DNA from: Desulfovibrio sp.
Lineage (GTDB): Bacteria > Desulfobacterota > Desulfovibrionia > Desulfovibrionales > Desulfovibrionaceae
DNA length: 64,000 bases
NCBI RefSeq assembly: GCF_019422935.1
Contig: NZ_JAHZCJ010000009.1
Span: forward strand, 23,851-87,850
Direction of reading: 5' to 3'
Part shown: piece by piece, positions 34,640-43,815 of the stretch
Numbering within the stretch: the stretch's first letter is position 1
How the letters are laid out: the number at the start of each line of letters is the position of its first letter
The notes under the pieces: model-generated
The model's input: the letters and a program-made list of their open reading frames with translations, nothing else
What the model was told of the DNA's origin: nothing
The model's database searches: none
Position numbers and translations under genes: made by a program

Positions 34640-35803
34640 CTACATGGCGTTGCCCGCTTCCAGCAAGGAAATCTGCTCGTCCATGGCCTTTTTCAGCGGG
34701 GCGGGCAGGCCCATGATGTCCACGTTCAAAAAGCCCCGCACAATGGTGGCGGCGGCTTCGTCTTCGTCCAGACCGCGCGCCATGAGGTATTCAATTTCCT
34801 CCTGCGCGATCTTGCCCACCGCTGCCTCGTGCGAAAGCTCCACGCCGTCCTGGTTGCTGTCCAGCTCGGGGATGGCGTGCATGCGCCCACCGCCAAGAAT
34901 CAGCCCCTTGCATTCAAGGTGCCCCTTGGCGGGTGCGGCGGAAGCGCCGATAAAGCCGCGGTTGATGACCGTGCCGCCCGTGGTGACAACGCGCGAGATG
35001 ATCTCGCCGCGCGTATCGGGGGCCGCAAGGTCAATGCGGTTGCCGCAGTCCACATGGGAGCCGGTGGGGGCCACCACAACGGAATTGAAGCGGGCCACGG
35101 CTCCGGATCCAGCCAGGGTCATGGTGGGGTACATTTGCAGGTCGCCCACGGGCTTGAGCAGAATATAGTTGTTCTGGAACTCGCCCCCGGCTTCCACAAT
35201 CCCGGCGGAACGGGGGCGCACAGTTGTGCTGCTGCCCCAGTTGTGGATCATGGTAAAGGTCAGCTTGCCGCCTTTTTCCACATAATATTCGGTCACGCCC
35301 AGATGGGCGGCATCGTTGGCATCGTGCGCAGTGGCGCAGCCGCCAAGAATGTGCAGCTCCGCGCCTTCTTCAACAATCACGATATTGTGGATGCTCTGGC
35401 CCGCGCCGTGCCCCTTGATGAACATGCAGGACTGCACTGGCTGGGCAATTTTAACGCCCTTGCGCGCCCGCACAAAGTAGCCGCCGTTGCAGTGCTCCTG
35501 CGCCATGCGCGTGAACTCGTCCTTTTCAGGATTCAGCAGCTTCCAGAAATACTGGGGCAGGCCGTCGAACTTTTTCAGCGCTGTGCGGATATCCATGAGG
35601 TCGAGGCCTTCATGGCGCGTCTCGCAGTGCACGCCAGCGTGGTTGAGCTGCATGAACGCACCGCTTGCGGTGCTGTCGTTCACATCGATGCCAGCCAGCA
35701 CCAGACGTTCCTGATCCTCGCGGGGCAGGGCTGCGAGGTTTTCAATGGGCGCGGCGTTTTCGCCGCCGCTGAACTGAAAGCGGGAAAGATTGACAGAACT
35801 CAT
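34640..35803 (-). CDS. sufD: SufB/SufD-family Fe-S assembly scaffold protein
   Basis: 387 residues forming a right-handed parallel beta-helix core (FVRARKGVKIAQPVQSCMFIKG, GGCATAHDANDAAHLG, YPTMTLAGSGAVARFNSVV) and ending in the SufB/D signature SHEAAVGKIAQEEIEYLMARGLDEDEA. It builds Fe-S clusters with SufC. It is the only SufB/D member here and no sufS or sufU is adjacent, which fits the compact SufBC (SMS-like) systems of anaerobes. Its ATG overlaps the sufC stop by 4 bases. Confidence 0.9.
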   Translation of the reverse strand: MSSVNLSRFQFSGGENAAPIENLAALPREDQERLVLAGIDVNDSTASGAFMQLNHAGVHCETRHEGLDLMDIRTALKKFDGLPQYFWKLLNPEKDEFTRMAQEHCNGGYFVRARKGVKIAQPVQSCMFIKGHGAGQSIHNIVIVEEGAELHILGGCATAHDANDAAHLGVTEYYVEKGGKLTFTMIHNWGSSTTVRPRSAGIVEAGGEFQNNYILLKPVGDLQMYPTMTLAGSGAVARFNSVVVAPTGSHVDCGNRIDLAAPDTRGEIISRVVTTGGTVINRGFIGASAAPAKGHLECKGLILGGGRMHAIPELDSNQDGVELSHEAAVGKIAQEEIEYLMARGLDEDEAAATIVRGFLNVDIMGLPAPLKKAMDEQISLLEAGNAM

Positions 35804-36594
35804 TTAAGGGGCGCCTCCGCAATTTTGCCAAGCATGTCGCCGGTGAGGCAGCGCAGACATTCCTGATAGCCGTGGGTAGCGATGTGATCCAGAATTTCGC
35901 GGGGCCGCGCCTCGCAGCACAGCTTGCCCTGATACATGACCTGCCCCCGGTGGGCATTGACGTATTCAAGAATATGACCGGTGTGGGTGATGATAAGACC
36001 GCTGGTGGAGCGCACCTTCTCGCGCTGCCGCAGCGTGGCGCAACATCGGTCGGGCGTGCCGTCAAGCAGGTAGCGCACTGTTTTACCCACAAGCGCCATA
36101 TTCTCAAGGTCAACGCCGGATTCCGGCTCGTCAAAGAGCAGCAGGTCGGGCTTCTGGGCCATGAGTTGCAGCAGTTCGGAGCGCTTGATTTCGCCGCCGG
36201 AAAAGCCCGCGTTCACATCACGCTTGAGAAAGTGGTCAAAATGCACCTTGCGGGCCATGTCCTCAATATCCATCTTGCGCCCGCGCCCGCACAGTTCCAC
36301 CAGCTTGCCCGTGGGCAGGCCGTGGATGGTGGGGGGCCGCTGAAACGACATGCCGATGCCGAGGCGCGCACGTTCGTACATGGGCGCGTGGGTGATGTCT
36401 GTGCCCTTGTAGATGATCTGGCCCTGCGTGACCTCATACCCCGCAAAGCCCATGAGGGTCATGAGCAGGGTGGTTTTGCCGGAGCCGTTGGGGCCAAAAA
36501 GAATGAATGTTTCGCCAGGGCTAATGTGCAGATCAATGCCCTTAAGCACGGGCGTGCCCTTGACCGAAACATGCAGGTCACGGATTTCAAGCAT
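35800..36594 (-). CDS. sufC: Fe-S assembly ATPase SufC
   Basis: 264 residues from ATG 36594 (MLEIRDLHVSVKGTPVLKGI), with GGAGAAG before it; the longer frame overlaps the upstream gene. Walker A FGPNGSGKTTLL, Q-loop SFQRPPTIHGL, SufC-type signature AGFSGGEIKRSELLQLM, Walker B LLLFDEPESGVDLE and switch His in IITHTGHILEY. Soluble ABC ATPase partner of the SufB/D protein encoded next. Confidence 0.93.
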   Translation of the reverse strand: MLEIRDLHVSVKGTPVLKGIDLHISPGETFILFGPNGSGKTTLLMTLMGFAGYEVTQGQIIYKGTDITHAPMYERARLGIGMSFQRPPTIHGLPTGKLVELCGRGRKMDIEDMARKVHFDHFLKRDVNAGFSGGEIKRSELLQLMAQKPDLLLFDEPESGVDLENMALVGKTVRYLLDGTPDRCCATLRQREKVRSTSGLIITHTGHILEYVNAHRGQVMYQGKLCCEARPREILDHIATHGYQECLRCLTGDMLGKIAEAPLK

Positions 36595-36913
36595 CTTCTT
36601 CTCCGGTTTCGCCCAGATACTCCAGCACATCGTAATGCACGTGATCCAGAATATGGGTCAGCCTGGAAACGCATTCCTCGCCCACGGCGCTGCCAATCAG
36701 GCTGACAATAAAGTTCGCGCGTTTGGAATTGACCAGCGCTTCATAACCAGGATCAGCGGAGTACGGAATGGCCCGGATGGAATCGCTGAATTCCTGAAGT
36801 TTTTCTTCATCGAGATATTTGATGGGCTGGGGCTCGTTGTCGAGATAGGCTATGCCGTCCCGCAGCTCCAGCATGATCGGTTTGCCACGCAGATAAGCGA
36901 TGCACACTTCCAT
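36587..36913 (-). CDS. Small unknown protein upstream of sufC, 108 aa
   Basis: ATG 36913 has AAGGGGA at good spacing; the upstream extension of the frame has no ribosome site and unlikely composition. The protein (MEVCIAYLRGKPIMLELRDG, FSDSIRAIPYSADPGYEAL, HILDHVHYDVLEYLGETGEEDA) is soluble, with one Cys near the N-terminus and a second mid-chain. It overlaps sufC by 8 bases, so it is co-translated with the Fe-S machinery; a regulator or accessory factor is possible. I do not recognise the family. Confidence 0.7.
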   Translation of the reverse strand: MEVCIAYLRGKPIMLELRDGIAYLDNEPQPIKYLDEEKLQEFSDSIRAIPYSADPGYEALVNSKRANFIVSLIGSAVGEECVSRLTHILDHVHYDVLEYLGETGEEDA

Positions 36914-37112
36914 GGTAATCCCCTTGGTTTTGTGATGCCGCATAGTGGCAAACTTGCCATCCCCTGTCCAGAGATGCGGCGCATTCAGATGCCTGTCTTT
37001 ATTGGAGCGTGACGAAGAGCGGCGGCGCTGTGCGAGATATGGCGCGCCTTTGCCGGATATGTGGCATATGTCAGATATGGTAAAAAATGCGCAACGCAGA
37101 TCACGCAACATT

Positions 37113-37147
37113 GCGCTGCAGCAGGGATTTGTTCCCCGCTGCAGCGC
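37113..37147. terminator. Strong GC hairpin after the Memo-family gene
   Basis: Perfect GCGCTGCAGC / GCTGCAGCGC stem plus an inner GGG/CCC, 54 bases past the stop of the minus-strand gene at 37202. No immediate U-tract, so termination is likely but not certain. Confidence 0.5.
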
Positions 37148-37201
37148 AGCAGATTGCCCGCCGGGCAAGAATTATTAGTGCCGGGGCGTCATGCAAAGCC
37201 C

Positions 37202-38101
37202 TCAGGCTAGGCCAAAGCGCAGAGCGGCATAGCCCACCACCTTGCGGGTATCGCCCGAGGCCGTGGCCGATGTGTCGTACAGGCACAGTTCCGCCCAAGG
37301 TTCGCCCAGAGCGCGGGCGGCAAACAGGGCCAGGGCCATGGGGGCCGCCCCGCACATGGTGATTTTTTCACGCTGCACCATGCTGAGCAGACCTTCCGGG
37401 TCGCAGGCCAAGGCCTGCGAAAGGGCGAAGGCATCCTTGCGCATGGTGGTTTCCTGATCTTCGTAATGGTTCATGTCGGAGCTGACGATAATGCCGATCC
37501 GCTCTCCCTTGTTCTCGTACTGGCGGATGACCTCTGCCAGCGCAAGCCCAGCATCCTGCAAGATTTTGTGCTGCATGGTGCCCACGCATACAGGGGTAAT
37601 GCGGCGGGTCGCGCCGGGCGTCCCCTGCGGTGGTACGCATTGCAGAAAAGGCAGCAGGACTTCTATGGAATGCTCGCCAAGGTGCGAATGCAGGTCCGGC
37701 GCAAAACCGTCCTTGCCGCACAGGCTGGCGGCCAGTTCCGCATCCACGTCAACGCTGCCTAGCGGGGTGCGCCACGTGCCGTCCGGCCACACGCCAAGGG
37801 GTGCGCCTCTGCCCGTGTGGTTGGGGCAGAGCATCATGAGCCGTTCCGGTAGGCTGGCTCCGGCTGTGGTTTTGTTCCAGGGGCTCATGAGAGCGGCCCC
37901 AAGCACCGTGCCGCAGTAAACGTAGCCAGCATGGGGAAGCATAAGGCCACGCAGGCTTGCAGAGGCCTTGCGCTTGGCGTCAATGGGCGCATTGGCCGAC
38001 AGGGCCTTACCATCTGTGAGGTATGACCTGATTTCCTTTTGCAGCTCAACGGGCGAAGCAGGATAGAAACGCCCGGCTGCGACTGGTTCACGTTCGGGCA
38101 T
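37202..38101 (-). CDS. Memo-family protein (AmmeMemoRadiSam system protein B)
   Basis: 299 residues of the MEMO1/dioxygenase-like fold: REPVAAGRFYPASPVEL, MLPHAGYVYCG, LMMLCPNHTGRGAPLGVWP, LHSHLGEHSIEVLLPFLQ, SSDMNHYEDQ and GYAALRFG. The conserved His residues (HAGY, NHTG, EHS) form a metal site in the family. In bacteria it often sits beside an AMMECR1 and a radical SAM gene; neither is adjacent here. Function is unproven. AAGGAG precedes the ATG. Confidence 0.88.
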   Translation of the reverse strand: MPEREPVAAGRFYPASPVELQKEIRSYLTDGKALSANAPIDAKRKASASLRGLMLPHAGYVYCGTVLGAALMSPWNKTTAGASLPERLMMLCPNHTGRGAPLGVWPDGTWRTPLGSVDVDAELAASLCGKDGFAPDLHSHLGEHSIEVLLPFLQCVPPQGTPGATRRITPVCVGTMQHKILQDAGLALAEVIRQYENKGERIGIIVSSDMNHYEDQETTMRKDAFALSQALACDPEGLLSMVQREKITMCGAAPMALALFAARALGEPWAELCLYDTSATASGDTRKVVGYAALRFGLA

Positions 38102-38123
38102 AAGAACACTCCTTTCGGGCGCG

Positions 38124-39584
38124 TCAGTTCAGCCCGCCCAGCAGGGCGTAGTGGGTTTCCATGTATTCCTGGAGGCCTTCGCGGCTGCCTTCCCGGCCAA
38201 TACCGCTGAATTTCACGCCGCCAAAGGGCGTTTCGGCGGCAGCAAGGCCCGCATCGTTGAAGCCGGCCATGCCGTACTGCAATTTGTTGAACAGCCGCCA
38301 GGTGCGCGGCATATCGCGTGTGCAGATGTATGAGGCCAGGCCGAACTCCGTATCGTTGGCAAGGGAAATGGCTTCTTCCTCATCGTCAAAAGTCATGACG
38401 GCAGCCACCGGGCCGAAGATCTCTTCGCGGAAAATACGCATCTGCGGGGTCAGGCCCAACAACAGGGTAGGTTCGTAAAAATTGCCGCCAAGGCTGTGCG
38501 GCTTGCCGCCGAACAGTAGTTGCGCGCCTTTTTCCACGGCATCTTTTACTAGAGCGTCCGTATGGGTCACGGCATCGGCATTGATAAGCGGGCCCATGTC
38601 GGTTTCCGGCTTGAGGCCGTCGCCCACGCGCAGGGCGCTGATGTGGTCGAGCAGATTGGTGGCGAAGGTCTCCGCCACCCCGCTCTGCACCAGAAAGCGG
38701 TTGGCGCAGATGCAGGTTTGCCCGGCATTGCGGAACTTGCAGGCCATGGCCATGGTCACGGCCTTGTCCATGTCCGCATCGTCAAACACAATAAAGGGCG
38801 CGTTGCCGCCAAGTTCCATGGAAATGCGCTTGAGCGTAGGCCCGCACTGGGTTGCCAGTTGCAGCCCCACCGCCGTTGAGCCGGTAAAGCTGAGCTTGCG
38901 TACCAGCTGGTTGGAGGTGATCTCGTTGCCGATGCGCCGGGCGCTGCCCGTAACAACGTTGAAAACCCCGGCGGGGATGCCCACCCGCACGGCCAGTTCC
39001 GCCATTGCCAGCGCGCTGTAGGGCGTGGCGCTGGCGGGTTTGACCACCATGGTGCAGCCCGCCGCCAGCGCAGGGGCCACCTTGCGCGGGATCATGGACA
39101 TGGGGAAGTTCCACGGCGTGATTGCCGCAGCCACGCCCACAGGAGCATGACGGGTGAGGGCCTGCACCCCGTGGCGGTATACGGGCGTGACCTCGCCGCT
39201 GAAGCGGCGGGCTTCCTCCGCAAACCAGGGAAAGTAGGATGCGCCCTGAAGGATCTCTGCTCTGGCCTCGGCCAGAGGTTTGCCTTCCTCAAGGGTGAGC
39301 AGGCGGGCGAGATCTTCAATGTTTTCGTCAATGGCGCGTTCCCACGCGTGGAGCAGAACGCCGCGTTCCATAGGCGTCCGTGCGCTCCACACAGCAAAGG
39401 CCGCCTGTGCGGCCTCAATGGCCTCGCGGGTTTCGGCCTCGCCACAGTTTGGCACGGTGCCCAACTGCTTGCCGTTGGCGGGATTAATGACTTCAATAAC
39501 GCTTTTGTCGGCTGCATCGCGCCAGTGCCCATTGATGAGGCACTGGCTGCGGAACAGCTCCTGATCGTGCAGAATACGGTACAT
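38124..39584 (-). CDS. gabD: NAD(P)-dependent succinate-semialdehyde dehydrogenase family
   Basis: 486 residues, full-length aldehyde dehydrogenase. Seen: ITPWNFPMSMIPRKVAPALAAG, FTGSTAVGLQLA, catalytic Glu in MELGGNAPF, catalytic Cys in NAGQTCICANRF, and EEIFGPVAAVMTF. These spacings are those of GabD, oxidising succinate semialdehyde to succinate; other short aldehydes such as glycolaldehyde or glutarate semialdehyde are possible. AGGGGG precedes the ATG. Confidence 0.85.
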   Translation of the reverse strand: MYRILHDQELFRSQCLINGHWRDAADKSVIEVINPANGKQLGTVPNCGEAETREAIEAAQAAFAVWSARTPMERGVLLHAWERAIDENIEDLARLLTLEEGKPLAEARAEILQGASYFPWFAEEARRFSGEVTPVYRHGVQALTRHAPVGVAAAITPWNFPMSMIPRKVAPALAAGCTMVVKPASATPYSALAMAELAVRVGIPAGVFNVVTGSARRIGNEITSNQLVRKLSFTGSTAVGLQLATQCGPTLKRISMELGGNAPFIVFDDADMDKAVTMAMACKFRNAGQTCICANRFLVQSGVAETFATNLLDHISALRVGDGLKPETDMGPLINADAVTHTDALVKDAVEKGAQLLFGGKPHSLGGNFYEPTLLLGLTPQMRIFREEIFGPVAAVMTFDDEEEAISLANDTEFGLASYICTRDMPRTWRLFNKLQYGMAGFNDAGLAAAETPFGGVKFSGIGREGSREGLQEYMETHYALLGGLN

Positions 39585-39614
39585 AAAACCCCCTGTAATG
39601 ATCCCCGCAGGGCA

Positions 39615-40874
39615 TCAGAACAGCTGCATGCCGTCTATCCAGTGGTGCTTGACCTTGCCGCGCAGGGTCTGCCCCAGAAATGGCGTGTTGCAGCTTTTGG
39701 AGTAGAGGTTTTCCGGCCCGGGAACCCATGTTTCGTCCGGGTCAAGCAGGAAGAAATCTGCTGGATCGCCGGGGGTAAAGCCGTTGCAGGGCAGGTTGAA
39801 AATTTCTGCCGGGCGGCGGCTCCACAGCCGGTGCACATCGGCCTCTGTCAGCACGCCTTCGGCCACCAGCCCCCAGGTGAGGCTGATAGCCAGATCAAGC
39901 CCGGTAAAGCCGCACATGGCATCATCCAGTGTGCCTTCTTTTTCGTGGGCGGCGTGTGGGGCGTGGTCTGTGGCGAGTATGTCGATGGTGCCGTTTTTCA
40001 CGGCGCGGCGCAAGGCCTCGCGGTCTGCGGTGGTGCGCAGGGGCGGGCTGACCTTGGCCTGGGTATTGTAGCCCTCAAGGGCGGTTTCATCCAGCAGCAG
40101 ATAATGGGGGCAGGTTTCGGCAGTCACCTTGACGCCACGCGCCTTGCCCCAGGCAATGCAGTCAACGGTCAACGCTGCGGAAACATGGGCAATATGCACG
40201 GGCACGCCAAGATATTCCGCCAGCATGATGTCTCGCATGGCCTGATTGGCCTCGCCAGCGGCGGGCTGTCCTTTGACGCCCAGCAGGCCGCTGGTCACGC
40301 CTTCGTGCATGCGCCAGCCCTTAGCCAGATGCGGGTCTTCGCAGTGATCAATGAGCACCAGATCGAGGTCCGCGCCGTATTCCATGATGCGCCGCACAAG
40401 CTCCGCGTTTTCCAGCGGGCGGCCATCGTTGGAAACAGCCACGCAGCCCGCTTCCTTGAGTTCCGCGAGGGGGGCCATTTCCTCGCCCTTGAGGCCCACG
40501 GTGGCGGCGGCAATGGGGTGGAGGCGCGGGCCATTGGGGTGGCTTTTGCGGGCGCTGTCGAGCATGGCGCGCGTAATGCTGGCCGTGTCGTTGACGGGCT
40601 TGGTGTTGGCCATGCACATCACCGCGCCAAAGCCGCCCCGCGCGGCGGCCTCGAGGCCGGAGGCGATGTCTTCCTTGTATTCAAAGCCCGGTTCGCGCAG
40701 GTGCACGTGGGCGTCGATGCAACTGGGCATGAGCACAAGGCCTTTGGCGTCAAAAACTTCGCGGCTGTCGTAGGTATGGTGGCCTGCCGGGGTCATGGTG
40801 ACAATTTTGCCGTGCCGCACCAGCAGGTCTACCGGGGCTTCAAGGTGGCGTGCGTTTTTTATCAAGAGGCTCAT
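39615..40874 (-). CDS. pyrC: Dihydroorotase PyrC
   Basis: 419-residue type I dihydroorotase of pyrimidine synthesis. Metal ligands [25 protein letters not shown] and ATDHAPH are in the usual order, with the fourth-strand NDGRPLEN also present. Its ATG overlaps the pyrB stop (ATGA), so pyrB and pyrC are translationally coupled. Downstream genes on this strand have their own ribosome sites and may belong to separate transcripts. Confidence 0.94.
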   Translation of the reverse strand: MSLLIKNARHLEAPVDLLVRHGKIVTMTPAGHHTYDSREVFDAKGLVLMPSCIDAHVHLREPGFEYKEDIASGLEAAARGGFGAVMCMANTKPVNDTASITRAMLDSARKSHPNGPRLHPIAAATVGLKGEEMAPLAELKEAGCVAVSNDGRPLENAELVRRIMEYGADLDLVLIDHCEDPHLAKGWRMHEGVTSGLLGVKGQPAAGEANQAMRDIMLAEYLGVPVHIAHVSAALTVDCIAWGKARGVKVTAETCPHYLLLDETALEGYNTQAKVSPPLRTTADREALRRAVKNGTIDILATDHAPHAAHEKEGTLDDAMCGFTGLDLAISLTWGLVAEGVLTEADVHRLWSRRPAEIFNLPCNGFTPGDPADFFLLDPDETWVPGPENLYSKSCNTPFLGQTLRGKVKHHWIDGMQLF

Positions 40875-41827
40875 GCGCGTACTCCATCGTTGCGCGTGGC
40901 CAGCAGATAGAGCACGGCCATGCGCGTGGCGACGCCTGCGGCCACCTGATTCAGCACCAGGCTCGCGGGGGCGTCTGCTATGTCATTGGAAATTTCAAGC
41001 CCACGGTTCATGGGGCCGGGATGCAAAACCTTGGCCTCGGGCGCGGCAAGGGCCAGCTGGCTGGAGCCAAGGCAGAAACGGCGGGAATATTCCGCAAGGT
41101 CGGGCAAGAGGCCCGCCTGCTGGCGCTCAAGCTGCAGGCGCAGGCACATGACTGCGTCCACATCGCGCACTGCTTTGTCCAGCTCCGTATAGATTTCCAC
41201 GGGCCAGTGATCCACACCGGCAGGCAGCAGGGTGCGCGGGGCGCACAAGCGCACCTTGACGCCCAGCATGGTGAGCAGGTGCATGTTTGAACGGGCCACG
41301 CGGCTGTGGGCAATATCGCCCAGAATCAGCAGGGTGCGCCCGGCAAAGCGGTTTTGCCACGCCTGCCGCAGGCTGTAGCAGTCGAGCAGGGCTTGGGTGG
41401 GGTGGGCATGCCAGCCATCGCCGCCGTTGACGATGCCGCAGGGCAGCAGCTCCGCAAGAAAGCGCGCCGCGCCGCTGCTGGGGTGGCGGATGACAATGAC
41501 ATCCGGCCCCATGGCCTGAAGGGTGAGGCCCGTATCCTTCAGGCTTTCGCCCTTGTTCAGGCTCGAGCCTGATTTTGCCAGGGAATAGGTGTCGGCAGAA
41601 AGGCGTTTGCCCGCCACGTCAAAGGACGTCTTGGTGCGGGTGCTGTTTTCCACGAAAAACAGCACAACGGTCTTGCCCTTGAGGGTTGGCACCTTCTTGA
41701 TCGGACGGCTGTTGATTTCCTGAAAGCTGGCGGCCAGGTCCAGCAGGTGCAGGGTGTCTTCCGCGCTCAGTTGGGTGACGTCCAGCAGGTCTTTGTGGGG
41801 CCAGTGGTAGCGATTGTCGGTATTCAT
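40871..41827 (-). CDS. pyrB: Aspartate carbamoyltransferase catalytic subunit PyrB
   Basis: 318 residues from ATG 41827. Carbamoyl-phosphate site [20 protein letters not shown], aspartate loop [18 protein letters not shown], then [14 protein letters not shown] and [11 protein letters not shown]. The frame is open to TTG 41851, but that codon lies in the U-tract of a terminator hairpin (41850-41879), so ATG 41827 is preferred although its ribosome site is weak. No pyrI is present. Expression probably depends on attenuation in the leader. Confidence 0.93.
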   Translation of the reverse strand: MNTDNRYHWPHKDLLDVTQLSAEDTLHLLDLAASFQEINSRPIKKVPTLKGKTVVLFFVENSTRTKTSFDVAGKRLSADTYSLAKSGSSLNKGESLKDTGLTLQAMGPDVIVIRHPSSGAARFLAELLPCGIVNGGDGWHAHPTQALLDCYSLRQAWQNRFAGRTLLILGDIAHSRVARSNMHLLTMLGVKVRLCAPRTLLPAGVDHWPVEIYTELDKAVRDVDAVMCLRLQLERQQAGLLPDLAEYSRRFCLGSSQLALAAPEAKVLHPGPMNRGLEISNDIADAPASLVLNQVAAGVATRMAVLYLLATRNDGVRA

Positions 41828-41849
41828 GACGTTGCGTGGTAAAAAGGTC

Positions 41850-41879
41850 AAAAAAAATCCCCGTTGCTATACAACGGGG
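41850..41879 (-). terminator. Leader terminator (attenuator) of pyrBC
   Basis: On the minus strand CCCCGTTG-TATAG-CAACGGGG followed by A and eight T, ending 22 bases before the pyrB ATG. No minus-strand gene lies upstream for it to terminate except the 37-codon leader frame, whose UAG is in the loop. This is the arrangement of pyrBI-type attenuators. Confidence 0.8.
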
Positions 41880-41980
41880 GAATACGAAAAACGCCTGCAA
41901 ATGCGAAAAAAATCAGGGAGGCCGGGGGCGCTGTGCTTGCCCTGCCATAGGAAATTGCGCAAACGGGCGTTGGTCTTCAT
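41867..41980 (-). CDS. Putative pyrL-like leader peptide, 37 aa
   Basis: ATG 41980 opens a 37-codon frame whose UAG falls in the loop of the attenuator hairpin. The codons before it are U-rich: GATTTTTTTCGCATTT and CGTTTTTCGTATT. E. coli PyrL similarly reads AGLPFFFP before its terminator; here the peptide contains APGLPDFF. RNA polymerase pausing at the U-rich run when UTP is low would let the ribosome catch up and block the hairpin. The ribosome site is weak. Homology to PyrL is not claimed, only analogous design. Confidence 0.6.
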   Translation of the reverse strand: MKTNARLRNFLWQGKHSAPGLPDFFRICRRFSYSPVV

Positions 41981-42128
41981 AAGTAGCAAATGTAGGCGCG
42001 CTTGGGCGCTTTGTAAAGCAAAAAGTCGGTTGACGCTTGCAGGGGCATTGTCTAGTTGTAGGGCGTACCGCGCACCGATGCAGACGTTTTGCGGCGCGGC
42101 TGTAAGTATCTTCAGCGAGGAGAACCAC

Positions 42129-42926
42129 ATGCTTGTGTCTCTTGTGGCCTACGTCTTGTGCGGGGCTGTGGCCGGTGTTCTGGCCGGGCTTTTGGGTGTC
42201 GGCGGCGGTATTGTTCTGGTGCCCCTGATGGTTGCCATTTTCCCCACTGTGGGAGTTCCCGCCCAGTATGTGCAGCAGATGGCGCTCGGCACATCGCTTG
42301 CCAGCATCATGATCACTTCCATCTCCAGCGCGCGGGCGCATAATGCCCGTGGCGCCGTGCACTGGGATATTTTCAAGGCCATTACCCCCGGCATTCTTGT
42401 GGGCACGTTCTTCGGCGGTCTTATTGCCACCCATATGCCCACCATGTTCCTGAAGATATTTTTTATCTGCTTTATCCTCTTTGTGTCGGCGCAGATGCTC
42501 TCCAACTACCGGCCCCCGGCCAGCCGCGATCTGCCCGGCAAGATGGGAACCGCTGGTGTGGGCGGCGTCATCGGCCTTGTGTCGAGCTTTGTGGGTATCG
42601 GCGGCGGTACGCTTTCCGTGCCGTTCATGACCTTTTGCAACGTGCCGCTGCACCATGCCGTGGGCACCTCGGCGGCCATTGGTTTTCCCATTGCCGTGGC
42701 GGGTACGCTGGGCTTTATTGTGGGCGGCTGGGGCAGGCCCGATCTGCCCGCCATGTCACTTGGCTTTGTGAACCTGTGGGCGCTGCTGGGCATTGCCACA
42801 GCCAGCTTTATGACCGCCCCGCTTGGCGCAAAGCTTTCGCATGCCTTGCCTGCCAGCAAGCTCAAGAAAGGTTTTGCCTGTTTTTTGATCCTTGTGGCCT
42901 TGAAGATGATCTGGGGCCTGGTGTAA
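42129..42926 (+). CDS. TauE/SafE-family anion permease
   Basis: 265 residues, about eight helices in two halves, each opening with the family glycine motif (LAGLLGVGGGIVLVPLM and SFVGIGGGTLSVPFM). The family exports or imports sulfite, sulfonates, sulfoacetate and similar anions, which fits a sulfur-metabolising host, but the substrate is not predictable. ATG 42129 follows GAGGAG; the longer frame upstream overlaps the pyr leader and is not coding. Confidence 0.88.
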   Translation: MLVSLVAYVLCGAVAGVLAGLLGVGGGIVLVPLMVAIFPTVGVPAQYVQQMALGTSLASIMITSISSARAHNARGAVHWDIFKAITPGILVGTFFGGLIATHMPTMFLKIFFICFILFVSAQMLSNYRPPASRDLPGKMGTAGVGGVIGLVSSFVGIGGGTLSVPFMTFCNVPLHHAVGTSAAIGFPIAVAGTLGFIVGGWGRPDLPAMSLGFVNLWALLGIATASFMTAPLGAKLSHALPASKLKKGFACFLILVALKMIWGLV

Positions 42927-42935
42927 CGTAGACCC

Positions 42936-43802
42936 ATGAAGCTTCAGTCGTACAACAAGGCTCTGGCCGAATCGGTGGTCTGGAACCTGCTCTGGCTTAC
43001 GCTGGGGTCGGTTCTTATGGCCATATGCATTCAGAGCGTGGCCGCGCCTCATGGCTTCCTTTCCGGGGGAGTCATGGGCGTGGGCCTGCTGGTCAATTAC
43101 TGGACAGGCACGCTCACGCCGCTGGTCTGGTATGCTCTGCTGTGCGTTCCTGTGTACGCATTGGGCTGGTTTGGCGTGGGCAAACGTTTTTTGCTCTATA
43201 CGGCCTACGGTACCTTTTGCACCACGTTGTTCAGTTTTTTCATCACCTTTGAAATCCCCATTACCAACGAAGTGTATGCCACCGTGGTGGGCGGGGTGCT
43301 GCACGGCGCAGCCTGCGGCATCATGCTGCGCACGCTGGGCAGCAGCGGCGGTACGGATGTGGTTGCCGTGCTGCTCAAGGAACGCTGGAGCGTGCCCATC
43401 GGGCAATTCAATTTTTTGTTCAATTCCCTGCTGTTTCTTACGGCGGCCTCGCACATGGCGCTGGACCTCATTGTGGCTTCCATGCTGATGATGTTCATTT
43501 CGGCCAGTACGCTGGAGTATGTGCTGGGTCTGTTCAATCGCCGCAAGCTTGTGATGATTATTTCTGACCACGGTGAAGAAATCAGCGAGGCCATTCTGGT
43601 GACGGAACGCTTTGGTGCTACGCTTATGCGGGGCAAGGGGGCCTATTCCGGCTCGGATCGGGAAATCCTGCTCACAGTCACCAACAATGTTGCGCTCAAG
43701 CGGCTCGAGAATCTGGTGTTCAGCATTGATCCGCGCGCCCTGTTCATTGTGGAAAATACGTTTTATGTGTCCGGTGGGCAGTTTGCCCGCAGAAGCCGTT
43801 GA
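42936..43802 (+). CDS. YitT-family membrane protein (DUF161 + DUF2179)
   Basis: 288 residues: five or six N-terminal helices with GFLSGGVMGVGLLVNYWTG and HGAACGIMLRTLGSSGGTDVVA (repeated YitT motifs), then a soluble C-terminal DUF2179 domain (KLVMIISDHGEEISEAIL, FGATLMRGKGAYSGSDREILLTV). The family is widespread, function unknown, probably transport with a ligand-sensing tail. It follows the TauE gene by 9 bases and may be coupled to it. Confidence 0.88.
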   Translation: MKLQSYNKALAESVVWNLLWLTLGSVLMAICIQSVAAPHGFLSGGVMGVGLLVNYWTGTLTPLVWYALLCVPVYALGWFGVGKRFLLYTAYGTFCTTLFSFFITFEIPITNEVYATVVGGVLHGAACGIMLRTLGSSGGTDVVAVLLKERWSVPIGQFNFLFNSLLFLTAASHMALDLIVASMLMMFISASTLEYVLGLFNRRKLVMIISDHGEEISEAILVTERFGATLMRGKGAYSGSDREILLTVTNNVALKRLENLVFSIDPRALFIVENTFYVSGGQFARRSR

Positions 43803-43815
43803 CGGCGGAGGCCCC

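Noticed and set aside
36914..37168. N-terminal extension of the 108-aa protein to 193 residues
   Set aside because: The extra region is Arg/Cys/Ser-rich, spans the Memo-gene hairpin and lacks a ribosome site; AAGGGGA marks the ATG at 36913.
39147..40910. Plus-strand open frame of 587 codons
   Set aside because: Runs opposite gabD and pyrC; both are complete and well supported on the minus strand.
41981..42128. Extension of the pyr leader frame to 42130 (87 codons)
   Set aside because: The upstream part overlaps the divergent TauE start region and has no ribosome site; only the last 37 codons make sense as a leader peptide.
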